23,470 nucleotides of DNA from Candidatus Brocadiia bacterium (GCA_016782825.1 JADHXT010000010.1:1-23470), one strand, 5' to 3'. Shown: positions 1 through 7,855, counted from the stretch's first letter. The notes: a model not told the origin generated them from the sequence alone. Translations and numbers: made by a program.

Positions 1-229
1 CCGAGCGGCCCCCACCCCGCGTGGGGGAAAGGGGGCCGTGCGCCCGCCGGGGGCGTGACGCCTCACCCCATGCCCCACGCGGCCAGAAAACCCGTGGAAA
101 AGCTCCGCGCATCAGAGGTGGTGAGAAATGCGGGCTAGCGCTGAGTCGCCGCTTCGCGGCTCGGACCCAAGAACGGGACCGACCACAAGGAAAGGACCCA
201 CACGCGCTCGAATCGTCTCGGCACCACTG

Positions 230-406
230 CACTTGGCTGAAGTGTTACCTTGGAAGAAGTGTTTCCTCCCCCACCCCCCCTCTTTCCCAAGAACTCCCAC
301 ACTGGGCTGCCGCCAATGTAAAGGTCTTTGGAGGGGGGTCTGGGGGGAACATTTCTCCTCAAGAAAGGTCCCCCCAGCTCTTCTCTTCACTTGGCTGAAA
401 TGCTAC
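230..406. repeat. Paired 19-base direct repeat flanking a hairpin
   Basis: CACTTGGCTGAAGTGTTAC at 230-248 recurs as CACTTGGCTGAAATGCTAC at 388-406, with 17 of 19 bases identical and both copies in the same orientation. The first copy contains a small perfect inverted repeat (CACTT and AAGTG around GGCTG). The two copies bracket a C-rich tract and the 340-377 hairpin, so the whole 177-base block looks like one composite intergenic element. No coding capacity is evident. It could be a dispersed non-autonomous repeat, which is an inference from structure only. Confidence 0.6.
340..377. repeat. Long imperfect hairpin (REP-like or terminator-like)
   Basis: The outer arms are CTGGGGGGAAC (340-350) and GTCCCCCCAG (368-377), which pair over ten base pairs with one bulged base. 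Inside them TTTCT (352-356) pairs with AGAAA (362-366) around a five-base loop. It lies about 45 bases beyond the sulfatase stop codon on the transcribed strand, so it could end or protect that transcript. The downstream strand is C-rich rather than U-rich, so a classical intrinsic terminator is not supported. The sequence also resembles G-run/C-run intergenic hairpins I associate with other bacterial genomes, which is recollection, not a search result. Confidence 0.6.
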
Positions 407-421
407 ATCTTCTCTTGTCTC

Positions 422-1804
422 TCACTTCTTCCCTGGTGGCTTCCAGGGCACGCGGGCATAGCGGGCGAGTTGGTCGTTGAGCGCCTGGGCCAGCTCGCGG
501 GCTTTCTCGGGTTTGTCTTTGGCGAGGTCGCGTTTCTCGAGCGGGTCGGCGGCGAGATTGTAGAGTTCGAGCGGCCCGCCGGGCTTCGAGCGCAGCAGCT
601 TCCAGTCGCCGCGTCGCACGCACTCGATGGTGCCGCCATTGAAGAAGCGGCCGCCCTCGCGCCGGCCGAAGAAAAGGTCGCGCTCGGGCGCCGGCTGCTT
701 CTGGCCGAGCAGCGTGCGCAGGAAGCTCACGCCGTCGATCTCGTGGCCGACCTTCGCTCCCGCCGCCTCGCAGCAGGTGGCGAAGATGTCCATGGTCAGC
801 GCGATGCGGCCGGTGGCGGTGCCCTTGGCGATGTGGCCCGGCCAGCGGGCGATCATCGGCACGCGGAGGCCGCCCTCGTACATCGTTCCCTTGCCGCTGC
901 GGACGGGGCCGTTGAATGCCCCGGCCGGCAGGTCGCCGCCGTTGTCGCTCACGAAGACCACCAGGGTGTTGTCCGCGTGGCCGGCGTCCTCGAGCGCGGC
1001 GAGCACTTGGCCGATCCCATGGTCCATGTGCTCGATGAGTGCCACGATCTTCGCGCGTTTGGGCTTGAGCTGCGGCTCGCGCGCCTGCACGCGCTCCAGC
1101 CACTCCTTGGGCGGCTGGATGGGGCCGTGGGGCGCGTTGTAGGGCAGGTAGAGGAAGAACGGCGAGCCGGCCTTCTGCTGCGTGAGCCAGTCGGCGGCCC
1201 ACTGGCTGAACAGGTCGGTGGCGTGGCCCTTGGGGTCGATGGACGTGGTGTTGCGCATCATGTAGTTGATGCCGTGTCGGCGGTGGCTATAGTAGTCGTC
1301 CATCATGTCGCCGAGGAAGCCGTGGAAGAAGTCGAAGCCGCGTTCGGTGGGGGTGTTGGGCGACTGGAGGCCGAGGTGCCACTTGCCCACGATGGCCGAC
1401 GCGTAGCCCGCCTTCTTGAGCACGGAGGGCAGCAGCACGGCGTCGGGCGTCAGGTGGCCCCAGGAGTTGCCCAGGTGGGTGCGGATGACGCCGGGCACGC
1501 CGACCAGCTCCTGGTAGCGGCCGGTGAGGAGTGCCGCGCGGGTGGGCGAGCACACGGGGCAGTTGGCATAGGCGTTGGTGAACTTGATGCCGTCGGCGGC
1601 CAGGCGGTCGAGGTGGGGCGTCTTGAGGTCGGGCGCGCCGTAGCAGGCGAGGTCGCCGTAGCCGAGGTCGTCCACGAGGATGACGAGCAGGTTGGGCTGG
1701 ACGGCGGGCACGGCGCGCTCCTTTGTGGCAGCGAGGGCGTTGGCGGCGCCGGCCACGGCCGTGCCGGCGAGCGAGAGGAATCGGCGGCGGTTCAGATCAG
1801 GCAT
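422..1804 (-). CDS. Tat-exported type I sulfatase (arylsulfatase family)
   Basis: This 460-residue protein belongs to the formylglycine-dependent S1 sulfatases, which hydrolyse sulfate esters of polysaccharides or aryl compounds. The N-terminus has a twin-arginine signal (NRRRFLSLAG, residues 5-14), so folded export is expected. Metal-binding Asp45-Asp46 lie in LVDDLGYGD. The modification motif CSPTR is at 85-89, with Cys85 to be converted to formylglycine. GKWHLG (140-145) and SDNGG (286-290) are further family signatures, and Lys305 sits in SGKGTMYEGG. Length and motif order suggest an intact enzyme. The start is supported by GGAGG four bases upstream. It follows the creatininase-family gene on the same strand after a 64-base spacer and is probably cotranscribed with it. 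No maturase gene is in the window. The substrate cannot be read from sequence, but the glycosidase nearby favours a carbohydrate. Confidence 0.96.
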   Translation of the reverse strand: MPDLNRRRFLSLAGTAVAGAANALAATKERAVPAVQPNLLVILVDDLGYGDLACYGAPDLKTPHLDRLAADGIKFTNAYANCPVCSPTRAALLTGRYQELVGVPGVIRTHLGNSWGHLTPDAVLLPSVLKKAGYASAIVGKWHLGLQSPNTPTERGFDFFHGFLGDMMDDYYSHRRHGINYMMRNTTSIDPKGHATDLFSQWAADWLTQQKAGSPFFLYLPYNAPHGPIQPPKEWLERVQAREPQLKPKRAKIVALIEHMDHGIGQVLAALEDAGHADNTLVVFVSDNGGDLPAGAFNGPVRSGKGTMYEGGLRVPMIARWPGHIAKGTATGRIALTMDIFATCCEAAGAKVGHEIDGVSFLRTLLGQKQPAPERDLFFGRREGGRFFNGGTIECVRRGDWKLLRSKPGGPLELYNLAADPLEKRDLAKDKPEKARELAQALNDQLARYARVPWKPPGKK

Positions 1805-1826
1805 AGGGCCTCCGGGCCGTCAAGGT

Positions 1827-1862
1827 ATAGGACGGATAGGACCGATAGGACAGATTGGACGG
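1827..1862. repeat. Four-copy 9-base tandem repeat in intergenic spacer
   Basis: The unit is ATAGGACNG, seen as ATAGGACGG, ATAGGACCG, ATAGGACAG and ATTGGACGG in perfect 9-base register. It fills more than half of the 64-base spacer between the creatininase-family stop and the sulfatase start, just upstream of the sulfatase ribosome binding site. Copy-number change here would alter the spacer without touching either protein. Confidence 0.85.
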
Positions 1863-1868
1863 GCGCAC

Positions 1869-2687
1869 TTACCCATTCTTCCACAGCCCTTCCCGCAGCG
1901 CATTGCCGTGTCCGCGGTAGCGTTCGGGATGGGCGAGGCGGTGCTGGGTTTCCTTGATGGCGATGTCGGCGGCGGCGTCGAGGGAGCGCTGGCCAAGGTC
2001 GGCCGTGGCGTCCTGCGGCGCGATGCGGCCGCCGGCGCCGATGAGCGGCTCGCCCCTGGGCGGTAGCGCGGCCAGGTCCACCGTGTCGGGATGGAGTGCG
2101 AGCATGTGGCTGGTCTCCCAGCCGCCGGCGTGGTCGCCGGCGCCCTCAAACTGGTTTTCCACGAGCTGGTAGTCCACGAAGGCCCACGCGAGCATCCGCC
2201 GGTCGCCCGTGTAACGGTGCTGGTGGAACTGGCATACGGCGGCCCGCGCGTGGTCGATGAGCGGATAGTGGCCCGCGACGAGCACGCCCACCTGGAAGCC
2301 GTAGGTCTCCAGTTCCGTGAGCACGTGGAGCAGCAGCTTGTGGTAGTTGAGCGCCTGCTCGGTGGGCGAGAAGGGCTGGCGGTCGGGCGAGAAGTGGTCG
2401 GGCGACAGGCCCAGCTTCTCGGCGATCTGGTCGCGGTCGCGCGCGTTGGCCTCCATCAGCGATTCCGAGCGGCTTTCGCCGTAGTAGAGCGGCGGGAAAG
2501 CGATGCCGCCGCCGCGCTGCGCCGCCAGGATGGCGATGCCCTCGGCCTGGAGGGTGTCGGTGCCCATGGGATTGTGCAGGCCGTGCCACTCCAGCGTGCC
2601 GATGGGCAGATAGGCCACGGGGCAGGCCACGCGCCGCGCCACGATCTGCGCGGGCCGCATCATCTGAAAGCGCACTTCGTCGGGCAT
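1869..2687 (-). CDS. Creatininase-family amidohydrolase
   Basis: The 272-residue protein matches the creatininase superfamily, metal-dependent amidohydrolases that include creatininase, mycofactocin MftE and formylamide hydrolases such as ArfB. Metal-ligand candidates are Glu33 and His35 in IGTLEWHG, Asp44 in MGTDTLQAEG, His140 in VAGHYPL and Glu191 in AGGWETSHML. The usual NGHGGN loop reads VAGHYPL, so the substrate is probably not creatinine. No signal peptide is seen, so it should be cytoplasmic. I chose the ATG at 2687 because a full AGGAGG lies seven bases upstream; a longer frame from 2738 would run through that site. It lies 31 bases after the CopG-like gene and ahead of the sulfatase on the same strand. 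The family is well supported; the reaction is not known. Confidence 0.9.
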   Translation of the reverse strand: MPDEVRFQMMRPAQIVARRVACPVAYLPIGTLEWHGLHNPMGTDTLQAEGIAILAAQRGGGIAFPPLYYGESRSESLMEANARDRDQIAEKLGLSPDHFSPDRQPFSPTEQALNYHKLLLHVLTELETYGFQVGVLVAGHYPLIDHARAAVCQFHQHRYTGDRRMLAWAFVDYQLVENQFEGAGDHAGGWETSHMLALHPDTVDLAALPPRGEPLIGAGGRIAPQDATADLGQRSLDAAADIAIKETQHRLAHPERYRGHGNALREGLWKNG

Positions 2688-2718
2688 CACGGTGCCTCCT
2701 TGTTGGGGCAGCCAGCGC

Positions 2719-2946
2719 TCATTGGTGCTTTGCCGCATAGAGGTCGAGGACGCGGCGGATCATCTTCTGGTAGGGCGTGCGGGTGCTGCGGGCGTGGCGC
2801 TTGAAGAAGTCCACGCTCTGCTTGCTGAGGTGGAGGGTGACCTTCACGGTCTCCTCCTTCCGCACGAGCTGGTCGGGCGGAGGAAGAAAATCCTCGATGA
2901 CCCGCGCCTCCATGGGTTCATCAGTGTAAGCGATTCGCTTCTTCAT
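2719..2946 (-). CDS. CopG-like ribbon-helix-helix antitoxin
   Basis: This is a 75-residue basic protein. The strand-forming segment VKVTLHLSKQSVDFFKRHA (about 39-57), followed by PYQKMIRRVLDLYA, is typical of CopG/ribbon-helix-helix DNA-binding antitoxins. Such proteins neutralise a partner toxin and repress their own promoter. The start is the ATG at 2946, where the characteristic MKKRIAYTDEP begins. There is no clear Shine-Dalgarno sequence, so it may be translated by coupling or a weak site. It lies 49 bases downstream of the PIN toxin gene, which already has an antitoxin candidate upstream. It could therefore be a second antitoxin, an orphan that lost its own toxin, or a regulator of the creatininase-family gene 31 bases downstream. 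Confidence 0.75.
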   Translation of the reverse strand: MKKRIAYTDEPMEARVIEDFLPPPDQLVRKEETVKVTLHLSKQSVDFFKRHARSTRTPYQKMIRRVLDLYAAKHQ

Positions 2947-2995
2947 CGGGGGGACTCTCGCTTCAGGCAAGCCGTTGGCCACGTCTGTCGTGCGA

Positions 2996-3397
2996 CTAGG
3001 GCGCCGGAAACTGTGGATTCTCTGCCTTGAAGTCGGATGCATTCAGGCCGAGGAGCTGTGTGTCGGAGGTGACGAGCGCAGCGCCGAGCTCCACTGCTGT
3101 TGCAGCAATGATGGCGTCGGGCAGTTTGAGGCGATGCTTGCGGCGGAGCTGGATCGCGCGCTCCTCGATGGCATCGGTCAGGCCGACGATGGCTACGTGT
3201 CCCAGGAATGCCCTGACTGCCTGTTCCTCGTCGGGTGTTAGACAGGGGAATGCCAGCAGCTCCATCCGCGTGATCTGGCTGACAGCGCAAGTCGCTCCAT
3301 CAGTTTGCTTCTGCCGAATCGTGGCGACGGCCCAGTCGCACCCGCCGAGGTAGCCGATCACGACGTTGGTATCGAGGACGCAGTCAATCCCATTCAT
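2996..3397 (-). CDS. vapC: PIN-domain ribonuclease toxin (VapC-like)
   Basis: The 133-residue protein is one complete PIN domain of the usual VapC length. The acidic residues expected to hold the catalytic magnesium are Asp9 (VLDTN), Glu46 (RMELLAF), Asp94 (LKLPDAIIAAT) and Asp112 (LVTSDTQLL). VapC toxins are endoribonucleases that cut tRNA or rRNA when released from their antitoxin; the target here is unknown. The ATG at 3397 has AAGGA eight bases upstream and overlaps the end of the preceding antitoxin-like gene by 14 bases, the usual antitoxin-first arrangement with translational coupling. All acidic residues are present, so it is probably active. Confidence 0.9.
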   Translation of the reverse strand: MNGIDCVLDTNVVIGYLGGCDWAVATIRQKQTDGATCAVSQITRMELLAFPCLTPDEEQAVRAFLGHVAIVGLTDAIEERAIQLRRKHRLKLPDAIIAATAVELGAALVTSDTQLLGLNASDFKAENPQFPAP

Positions 3398-3620
3398 CCC
3401 GCAGTTCCTTCTGGAGGGCGGCGGGGTCGCGGGAGAAGATGGGCGAGGCGGCGAGGCAGCCGGCCAGGCCCGCAAGGTCCGAAGAAACCCCGTTGCCGCG
3501 CTTGGGCGAGATGATGAGCAGCACGTCGGCCTCCCCTGCGGGGATGCGAGCGGGGACTTCGACGTCCACCCGCAGGCGGTGGTCTCGCGGGATCGTCACC
3601 GTTTTCCGAAGTGTATCCAT
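3384..3620 (-). CDS. VapB-type antitoxin candidate
   Basis: The 78-residue protein has an N-terminal beta-rich half (TVTIPRDHRLRVDVEV, about residues 7-22) ending in DVLLIISPK. Its C-terminal half contains LAGCLAASPIFSRDPAALQ and closes with RDEWD. I recognise this layout, including the terminal RDEWD, from uncharacterised antitoxins paired with PIN toxins in cyanobacteria and other environmental bacteria, but I cannot name a family accession. The start at 3620 has AGAGGA about six bases upstream. It overlaps the PIN gene, which strongly implies a toxin-antitoxin pair. The C-terminal half would be expected to wrap the toxin and the N-terminal half to bind operator DNA. Confidence 0.8.
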   Translation of the reverse strand: MDTLRKTVTIPRDHRLRVDVEVPARIPAGEADVLLIISPKRGNGVSSDLAGLAGCLAASPIFSRDPAALQKELRDEWD

Positions 3621-3766
3621 GAGCGTTCCTCTGCCAAGAGTCTCCACTTCACGGATTATAGCCGGTGGGGGGCCGGAATGCCAGCGCCTGCTGGACGGCG
3701 GGGTGGCAAGGCATCCATCAGGCGCCCGCCGCATGAGGAGCGAGGCGGGGCCTCGAAGACAGCGCA

Positions 3767-3829
3767 TCCCCCCGCGGAGCGAGGGGACGAGAAGAGACAT
3801 GCCGTCCCCCCGCGGAGCGAGGGGACGAG
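3767..3829. repeat. Exact 25-base direct repeat, two copies
   Basis: A GC-rich 25-base sequence beginning TCCCCCCGCGGAGCGAGG occurs at 3767-3791 and again, identical, at 3805-3829, a period of 38 bases. Each copy can fold by pairing its CCCC run with its GGGG run. A degraded relative may lie just to the left near 3735-3752. The block sits between the GH116 stop and the antitoxin start on the same strand, where it could affect termination or read-through. Confidence 0.85.
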
Positions 3830-3848
3830 CGGGGATGGTCTTGTCTGA

Positions 3849-3867
3849 TCACGCGTCACGCGTCACG
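3849..3867. repeat. Heptamer tandem repeat covering the GH116 stop codon
   Basis: On the minus strand GTGACGC is repeated and then diverges to GTGATCA, and the TGA stop of the glycosidase gene lies in this last unit. The last five residues of the protein (VTRDA) come from the repeat. It is short and could be chance, but the gene end clearly runs into low-complexity sequence. Confidence 0.5.
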
Positions 3868-6383
3868 GCCAGTCTCGTCGTGCGGCCGGGGCGGAGGGTG
3901 GTGGTTTTGGGAGACGCGGAGCCGAGGCCGGTGAGGGTGAGGGTCTTGAGCTTGAGCGTGCCGCCGAGGACGGTGAGCTTCACCGTGGCGCCGCGCTTCG
4001 TGGGACGTTGCGTCATCGTGCCCCACGCGTTGCCGGTGGACCAGAACCACGTGACGGGCTTGTCGGTGGTGGCGAAGGTCATCTCGCCCGTGACGCCGCT
4101 GTAGTGGAAGCCGGTGAGCGCGAGGACGGCGCCCCAGCTTGCCATGGCGCGGGCGTAGTGGTGGCCGCACTCGGCCTCGTCGAAGGGGTTTCTCCTCCTG
4201 CCGTCGTAGCGGTCGCGGATGGCCTGGATGCATTCGAGACCCGCGTTGGTCTGGCCCTCGTAAAGCATGCCGACGGCGGCGGTGTACTCGAAGCCGGTCA
4301 TCACCTCGTTGAAGTAGGGGAAGGGACGCTTGGGGCGCCGGCCCTTGGGATAGGTGGCCATGAGCAGGGCCGATTCGTCGTTGAGGGCGAACGAGCGCAG
4401 GTGGTTGAAGTGGCCGAAGAGGCTCTTCTGGAAGTTGTGCTTCTTGATGCTGCGGAGGGTCTTCCGCACGTGGGCGGGCCGGACGAGGTAGCCGAGGCCG
4501 CACACATGGGCGAGGAACTGCCCGACGAGCTGGTCCACGAGGCAGCCGGCGCCGAGCTGGAGCACGGGCTCCTTGAGGTCCTGCGAGCCCATGCTGGCGT
4601 GGCGGAGGCCGGGGGCGATGTCGCCCTTGGGCGGGCGGATTTCGTGCTCGTAGTAGTCGCCGTTGAAGAGACTGGCGTCGAGCCAGGCCGAGCCGCGGTC
4701 GAACAGGTCGCGGCAGCGGCGGGCGAAGAAGTCGTGGCCCAGGTGGCGGGCCATCTCCTCGGCGGCGCGGAGGGCGCCGAGGTACCAGATGCCCATCTGG
4801 GGGTTGGGGCCGTAGTACTCCACGTCCATGGTGTTGTGCTGGCAGCCTTCCATCACGCCGTCCTGATCGGCGTCCCATCCGCCGGGGATCCAGCAGAACT
4901 CGAGGGCTCGGCGGGCGTAGGGCCAGAGGGACTTGAGGAAGCCGTCGTCGCCGGAGAGCTGCCAGTCGCGATAGAGCTTGAGGAGGCAGCCCATCTGGCC
5001 GTCGGCGGCGGCGAGACTGAGGCGCGTCTCGCGGTCGAGGGGGAGGGCGACTCGGAAGTTCATCCCGCCGTCCTCGTGTGTGGCGGCGGCGAACTCCACC
5101 TCGCGCATCGAGCGGGCGAGGGAGCCGAAGAGGAAGGCGGTGGCCTGCTCGTAGTTCCACACGTGGGTGCACGAGCCCTGGCAGCAGCCGGCGCGGTCGG
5201 AGCAGCCTTCCCAGCCGTAGAGGCGGCCGTCCTCGGTGCGGAAGCAGGTCTGCGAGCGGAGGGTGGAGAGGTTGAAGAGCGCGGCTTCCTTGACGGCGGG
5301 CGGCAGGTCGGCGTCGGCGAAGGCGCGGACGAAGCGCAGGGTCTGCTTCTCCAACTCGGGCACCGCTCTGGCGGCGTGGTCGGCGGCGTCCCAGGCGTCG
5401 GCATACAGCGTGGCGTAGTGGTTGCCGATGCGGTTGGGGTTGTCGCAGCCGCAGGCATCGTCGCTGCACTCGACGGGCGACCAGGTCATGCGGTTGGGGA
5501 AGTGCCAGGCGAGGAAGAAGGTGAGGGTGCGGGTGCCGCGTGCGGGCACGACGGTGCGTGCGGCCACGGAGGCCATGGGCGCCTGCACGCCGCCGAGGGA
5601 GCGACGGCCGAGCTTGCCGTCGTCGCTGAAGTCGTCCCAGAAATCGAGCAACGAGTCGCCCCAGGAGAGGTCGGCCCAGGCGGTGCGGCAGGTGACGCCG
5701 GCCGTGGCGGTGGTGGCGAGGGCGAGGGAGCCCCACCGCTCGTCGGCGGGGTCCACGCCCTTGGTGGCGAGGAGCACGCCGCTGAGACCGGGGGAGCGGC
5801 TGGACTGAATGGTGTTGAGGTTCTTCTTCGCCTCGCCGCCGGAGCCATCGGTGCCGACGAAGTTCTGGAGCGAGCCGCAGACGGCGGCGCGGACGGTGCG
5901 GGCCGTCTTGTTGTGGAGCACGAAGCGGAGGACGGCCACGGGGAGGCTGCTGGCGTCGGGGTCGGCGGGCACGAGGGGATTGAAGGCTTCGAGGCGCACG
6001 TCGAGCGGCACGTCGGGGTCGCCGAGCGCCACTTGGCCGAAGGGATAGGCGGCGGCGAAGGAGCAGCGGCGGAAGCGGGGCAGGCCGTGGTTGGGCGCGG
6101 TGGCGCCGTGGCTGCCCTCGTAGGCTTCGGGGGGCAGGATGCCCTCGAGGCAGCGGGTGACGGCCTGGCCGCCGGCCGGCTTGGCCCACAGGGCGAAAAA
6201 GCTGTTGCTCGGCCCGAAGCCCTTGGCGGGACGGTTCACCACCTCCCAGTCGCGCAGGTTGCCGCGGCCGCCCAGGCTCACGGTGCCGGTGCCGATGCCG
6301 CCGAGGGGCAGGGCGATGCGAGCCAGGTGGTCTTGGTCGTAGTGACGGAGGACGGGCCAGTGCGGATTGAGCTTCGCGGTCAC
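3849..6383 (-). CDS. GH116/DUF608 family beta-glycosidase (GBA2-like)
   Basis: The 844-residue protein resembles glycoside hydrolase family 116, which includes GBA2 non-lysosomal glucosylceramidase and bacterial beta-glucosidases and beta-xylosidases. An N-terminal beta domain starts with IALPLGGIGTGTVSLGGRGN (about 23-42), the family's entry signature. The catalytic alpha/alpha barrel covers roughly residues 350-790. By motif order against GBA2, Glu392 in YGWEG is the likely nucleophile and Asp520 in NTMDVEYYGPNP the likely acid/base; this is inferred, not aligned. There is no signal peptide, so a cytoplasmic location is expected. I prefer the GTG at 6383, with AGGAG seven bases upstream, over a GTG at 6431 that has no ribosome binding site and lies in a repeat. 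It is divergent from the MoxR operon. Substrate is unknown. Confidence 0.88.
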   Translation of the reverse strand: MTAKLNPHWPVLRHYDQDHLARIALPLGGIGTGTVSLGGRGNLRDWEVVNRPAKGFGPSNSFFALWAKPAGGQAVTRCLEGILPPEAYEGSHGATAPNHGLPRFRRCSFAAAYPFGQVALGDPDVPLDVRLEAFNPLVPADPDASSLPVAVLRFVLHNKTARTVRAAVCGSLQNFVGTDGSGGEAKKNLNTIQSSRSPGLSGVLLATKGVDPADERWGSLALATTATAGVTCRTAWADLSWGDSLLDFWDDFSDDGKLGRRSLGGVQAPMASVAARTVVPARGTRTLTFFLAWHFPNRMTWSPVECSDDACGCDNPNRIGNHYATLYADAWDAADHAARAVPELEKQTLRFVRAFADADLPPAVKEAALFNLSTLRSQTCFRTEDGRLYGWEGCSDRAGCCQGSCTHVWNYEQATAFLFGSLARSMREVEFAAATHEDGGMNFRVALPLDRETRLSLAAADGQMGCLLKLYRDWQLSGDDGFLKSLWPYARRALEFCWIPGGWDADQDGVMEGCQHNTMDVEYYGPNPQMGIWYLGALRAAEEMARHLGHDFFARRCRDLFDRGSAWLDASLFNGDYYEHEIRPPKGDIAPGLRHASMGSQDLKEPVLQLGAGCLVDQLVGQFLAHVCGLGYLVRPAHVRKTLRSIKKHNFQKSLFGHFNHLRSFALNDESALLMATYPKGRRPKRPFPYFNEVMTGFEYTAAVGMLYEGQTNAGLECIQAIRDRYDGRRRNPFDEAECGHHYARAMASWGAVLALTGFHYSGVTGEMTFATTDKPVTWFWSTGNAWGTMTQRPTKRGATVKLTVLGGTLKLKTLTLTGLGSASPKTTTLRPGRTTRLAVTRDA

Positions 6384-6428
6384 GGAGGGTCTCCTGGTGA
6401 GGGCGTTCCGAGGGAGAGGAGGAGTAGC

Positions 6429-6458
6429 CACGAAAGGACACGAAAGGCACGAAAGAGG
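6429..6458. repeat. Three-copy CACGAAAGG repeat upstream of GH116
   Basis: CACGAAAGG occurs at 6429-6437 and 6439-6447, followed by CACGAAAGAGG at 6448-6458, giving a period of about ten bases. It lies in the presumed untranslated leader of the GH116 gene, 46 bases upstream of the chosen start. Similar CTTTCGTG-type strings are familiar to me from intergenic regions of other environmental bacteria, which suggests a dispersed family; this is not verified. Confidence 0.7.
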
Positions 6459-6713
6459 AACGGGGGCGTTCCGGGGGAGTCTATCCCTTTGACGGGTGGC
6501 TGTCCATCGTGGAACGGGGTGAGCGGTGAGAATGGAGGGCTTCAGGCAGTATAGATAAGTACGGTAAAGGAACAGGCAGTAACTTGGCCTCGGGGCGAGT
6601 CTCCGAAGGAAGGCTATGCGCGCTCATGGCGGCGATGTTACCGGGCCGTTACACCGAATCCCGCACGGGCAACGTATAATGGCGCAGTGTGGCCGGGAAC
6701 GCGCCCGCTGCGC

Positions 6714-6742
6714 TTGCGTCTATTCCCTTATCCTGTGATAAT
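6714..6742 (+). promoter_or_regulatory. Sigma-70-type promoter for the MoxR operon
   Basis: TTGCGT at 6714-6719 and GATAAT at 6737-6742 are separated by exactly 17 bases, and TGT directly precedes the -10 box, giving an extended -10. Transcription would start near 6749, leaving a leader of about 35 bases before the ATG at 6783. A clear AAGGAG lies at 6770-6775. This is the only good plus-strand promoter I see upstream of the nine-gene run. Confidence 0.65.
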
Positions 6743-6782
6743 AAAACTTCACGCCGGAATCCCCTGCTCAAGGAGCCCGAGT

Positions 6783-7820
<1,038 letters not shown>

Positions 7821-7855
7821 CGCCTCGCGCGCCACACGCGTCCTGAGGAGCTGTC

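Larger units (their letters stand above)
1..421. other. Gene-free region downstream of the sulfatase gene
   Basis: No open frame here has a ribosome binding site and a recognisable protein; the frames that cross it are composition artefacts. It holds a GC-rich hairpin near the left edge (7-base arms 9-15 and 21-27), a C-rich tract around 268-290, a long hairpin at 340-377 and two copies of a 19-base repeat. It lies 3' of the minus-strand sulfatase gene, so it may contain the transcript end, but I see no U-rich run after any of the hairpins. Confidence 0.7.
6384..6782. promoter_or_regulatory. Divergent intergenic region
   Basis: About 400 bases separate the GH116 start from the MoxR start. 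It holds a small tandem repeat (6429-6458), two exact copies of CAGGCAGTA (6543-6551 and 6573-6581, possibly a regulator site), and on the minus strand a possible -10 TATACT (6553-6548) that lacks a convincing -35. On the plus strand there is an isolated TATAAT at 6675-6680 and a better promoter at 6714-6742. No gene or structural RNA was recognised. Confidence 0.6.

Noticed and set aside
9..27. GC-rich hairpin as a terminator for the sulfatase gene
   Set aside because: It lies almost 400 bases beyond the stop and is not followed by a U-run on the transcribed strand.
128..1957. Plus-strand open frame of 609 codons antisense to the sulfatase
   Set aside because: The opposite strand carries a full set of sulfatase motifs; the frame has no ribosome binding site and low-complexity Val/Ala/Glu/Arg composition typical of antisense frames in GC-rich DNA.
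2947..3042. Longer N-terminus for the CopG-like protein
   Set aside because: The extension overlaps the end of the PIN gene and does not look like the family, whose usual start MKK is at 2946.
4008..6554. Plus-strand open frame of 848 codons antisense to GH116
   Set aside because: Shadow of the GH116 codon bias; composition is almost only Gly, Ala, Val, Glu and His with no recognisable domain.
6675..6680. Perfect TATAAT upstream of the MoxR gene
   Set aside because: No -35 box at a usable distance; TTACAC at 6649-6654 would need a 20-base spacer. The promoter at 6714-6742 is better and nearer the gene, though a second promoter cannot be excluded.
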